Assembly (NCBI GenBank): GCA_963082875.1 | Contig: OY720099.1 | Location: forward strand, 6,820,001-6,884,000 | DNA length: 64,000 bases | DNA from: Corella eumyota | Lineage: Eukaryota > Chordata > Ascidiacea > Phlebobranchia > Corellidae | Direction: 5' to 3' | In this document: piece by piece, positions 62,366 through 64,000 of the stretch | Position numbering within the stretch: the first letter of the stretch is position 1 | Layout of the letters: each line of letters opens with the position of its first letter | Notes under the pieces: model-generated | What the model saw: the letters and a program-made list of their open reading frames with translations, nothing else | Database searches by the model: none | Told to the model about the DNA's origin: nothing | Position numbers and translations under genes: made by a program

Positions 62366-64000
62366 AACGATCAATATTATATTTTATAAGGGAGTAATGC
62401 GAAATCAATGTCGTGAAATTTGTAAATTGTTTTGATTTTGACTTTACTAAGAATAAAAACAAAATTAAATGCTGATTTTTATAGCCCTAATATATACCTA
62501 AAAAAACACAACATTTTTAGAATTATAATATATTGAAATTAATATAGAAAGTACAATACTATTATTAACTTTAAGTACTTTGGCTAAAAAGTATGGTGAA
62601 AAAGCAATAAGCCTAAAAACTGTTAAGTCAGCTTTAATACAAAAATTTACAAAAAAGAAGAAAAAAATGCAGTGAAGAGTTTATTTTTAAACTAATATTT
62701 TGCTTTTCCAATTGGTAATAATTGTTTAAACATTTTAAATTAGCAACATTATAAAAAAACAACACAATTTTAAAGTAATTAAAACTTAACATTATAAAAA
62801 TTGTTATTATTTATTTTTGTATGTTTAACTCTTATTACTAATCTCACAATTTCCGGTTTAAAAAATCAACTTTTCAAATTTAAATTCCAAATTTGACCCC
62901 CCGCATATTTCTTGCTTGACCTTTGGAAACGTCTCGTTAAAACAAGTTGCCTTTGTGACGTCCTATTTAAATATCACGTGACCTTTTCCCGACTGCATTG
63001 TTAGCAAGTAGAGAAAAGGAAATCGATAACAGATTAGTATAACAATTTCCAAAAAATTCGAATATTTAAATATTTTTTGAAACAAATATTTTTTTTAATT
63101 TTATATATATTATTTCTTACAAATTAATTTTCATTTCAGTTTATTTTATCTTTTATTTGTTTAATAAAGTCGGTTAAAGCCGCAATATTTGTAAAATGAG
63201 TTTTCCAATTTTGAGATGACGATAAGGCCCATACTTTACCTGATAAGAGTTAGTAAAATAACACTGGAACGGACTCTATTATGTAAATAAAAGATATCTT
63301 TAATTCTTTGCGATAAAATTACTGAACAATTTGTTTAAAATATTTAAAACTAAATGCACGAAAATTATTTTAAAATTTAAATCAAATTTGAATAAAAAAA
63401 TTTAAAAAATAGTATATGTATGTTTTTTTAAACAAAGTAAAATTTTAGTGTGATATTTAATATGTGCTTAAAATATCTAATTTCAAAATTGGCTGCCCCT
63501 TAATTAAACACGCGATTTAATAATGATTCTTAAACCTTAATTATTGGTGTTTAATAAATTATTAATAAAGTAAGACCTGTTCGCAAAATAAAATAATATC
63601 TTTCAAATATATCATGATTTGTCTAAATTTTCCGTATATTTTAATCCTATCAATCTTATTTATTAAAACCGTGTTAGTGCTATTTGTGGAATAATTCAAA
63701 TATTAAGTTTTAAAATTAAAAATCAAAAAAGTTAAAGCCAAAATTAAAAAAAATTGAAAATTCGAAAAAATTTAAAAAATTTTACTTTTACTTTTGGGAT
63801 AATATTTTTACAGTTAAAAATCATGGTTTAGTCATTTTAATCGTGTTATTACAGATAGTCATGTAAATATTAAATCATAACCCACACAAAAAATGTATTT
63901 TAATAACACAGTTTATAAATGATAGTTTAAATTTCGATAAGTTACCTATACCCAAATTTAAATTTATCTTTATCCAAATATGTATTTAGGTATTTAGTTA

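Larger units (their letters stand above)
46589..64000. other. Upstream AT-rich region with no recognised gene (17 kb)
   Basis: Apart from the weak candidate at 49000-49222, no open frame here looks like an exon on either strand, and no RNA gene or transposon terminus was recognised. It holds perfect TGACGTCA sites at 47878, 50852, 55648, 57081, 58292, 61039, 61675 and 61816, seven GA-rich blocks, AT dinucleotide runs near 49866 and 57640, and GC-richer islets near 47815-47910, 61010-61110 and 60690-60785. If the ARID5 start exon lies beyond 64000, part of this is its first intron. Confidence 0.6.

Noticed and set aside
1-64000. Retroelement, Polinton or other virus-like remains
   Set aside because: No polymerase, integrase, capsid-like frame or long terminal repeat was recognised anywhere in the window.

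Overview
The window looks like an invertebrate chordate, most likely a tunicate of the Ciona type. I judge this from compact but intron-rich genes with many short (100-500 bp) GT-AG introns, very AT-rich non-coding DNA, and an ARID5 orthologue that is clearly chordate-like in domain order yet strongly diverged outside its domains. The species assignment is inference. No bacterial, viral or LTR-element genes, tRNAs or rRNAs were recognised.

Layout. 1-19840 is one uninterrupted tandem satellite of about 64 head-to-tail monomers of roughly 293-313 bp. It has clear higher-order structure: a family-A unit of about 10 monomers (3086 bp), present in full or shortened/lengthened form to about 11.76 kb, then a family-B unit of about 10 monomers (3123 bp) to the array end. 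All but two monomers carry the palindromic E-box CACGTG. 19841-21870 is unique AT-rich edge DNA that also holds old, badly diverged relatives of the same roughly 300-bp unit and a small 53-bp duplication carrying a palindrome.

Two protein genes follow, both on the minus strand. The downstream gene (24929 to 21872, 10 exons, 510 aa) is a secreted or extracellular PAN/apple - Cys-rich - TSP1 - TSP1 - SRCR-like protein with an unrecognised C-terminal domain. The upstream gene (coding from 46257, possibly 46588, down to 25493; 11 exons read with continuous phase) is ARID5, an AT-rich-interaction-domain transcription/chromatin cofactor related to vertebrate ARID5B. It has an N-terminal BAH-like region, an AT-hook-like KGRPRKK, the ARID domain spread over four exons, a PEDLS (CtBP-type) motif, a VIDLT (SUMO-interaction-type) motif and a polyQ-containing C-terminus. 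The two genes are head-to-tail, 563 bp apart from stop to start. They need not work together: one is nuclear, one extracellular.

37048-45831 is one large ARID5 intron. 46589-64000 holds no convincing coding exon. These AT-rich stretches contain GC-richer islets, many perfect TGACGTCA palindromes (19 counted outside the satellite, including inside coding exons of both genes), and a family of GA-rich dispersed blocks. The most interesting signals are the higher-order satellite with an E-box in nearly every monomer and an age gradient at its edge, and the strong excess of the TGACGTCA octamer. All coordinates and counts were made by eye from the sequence.
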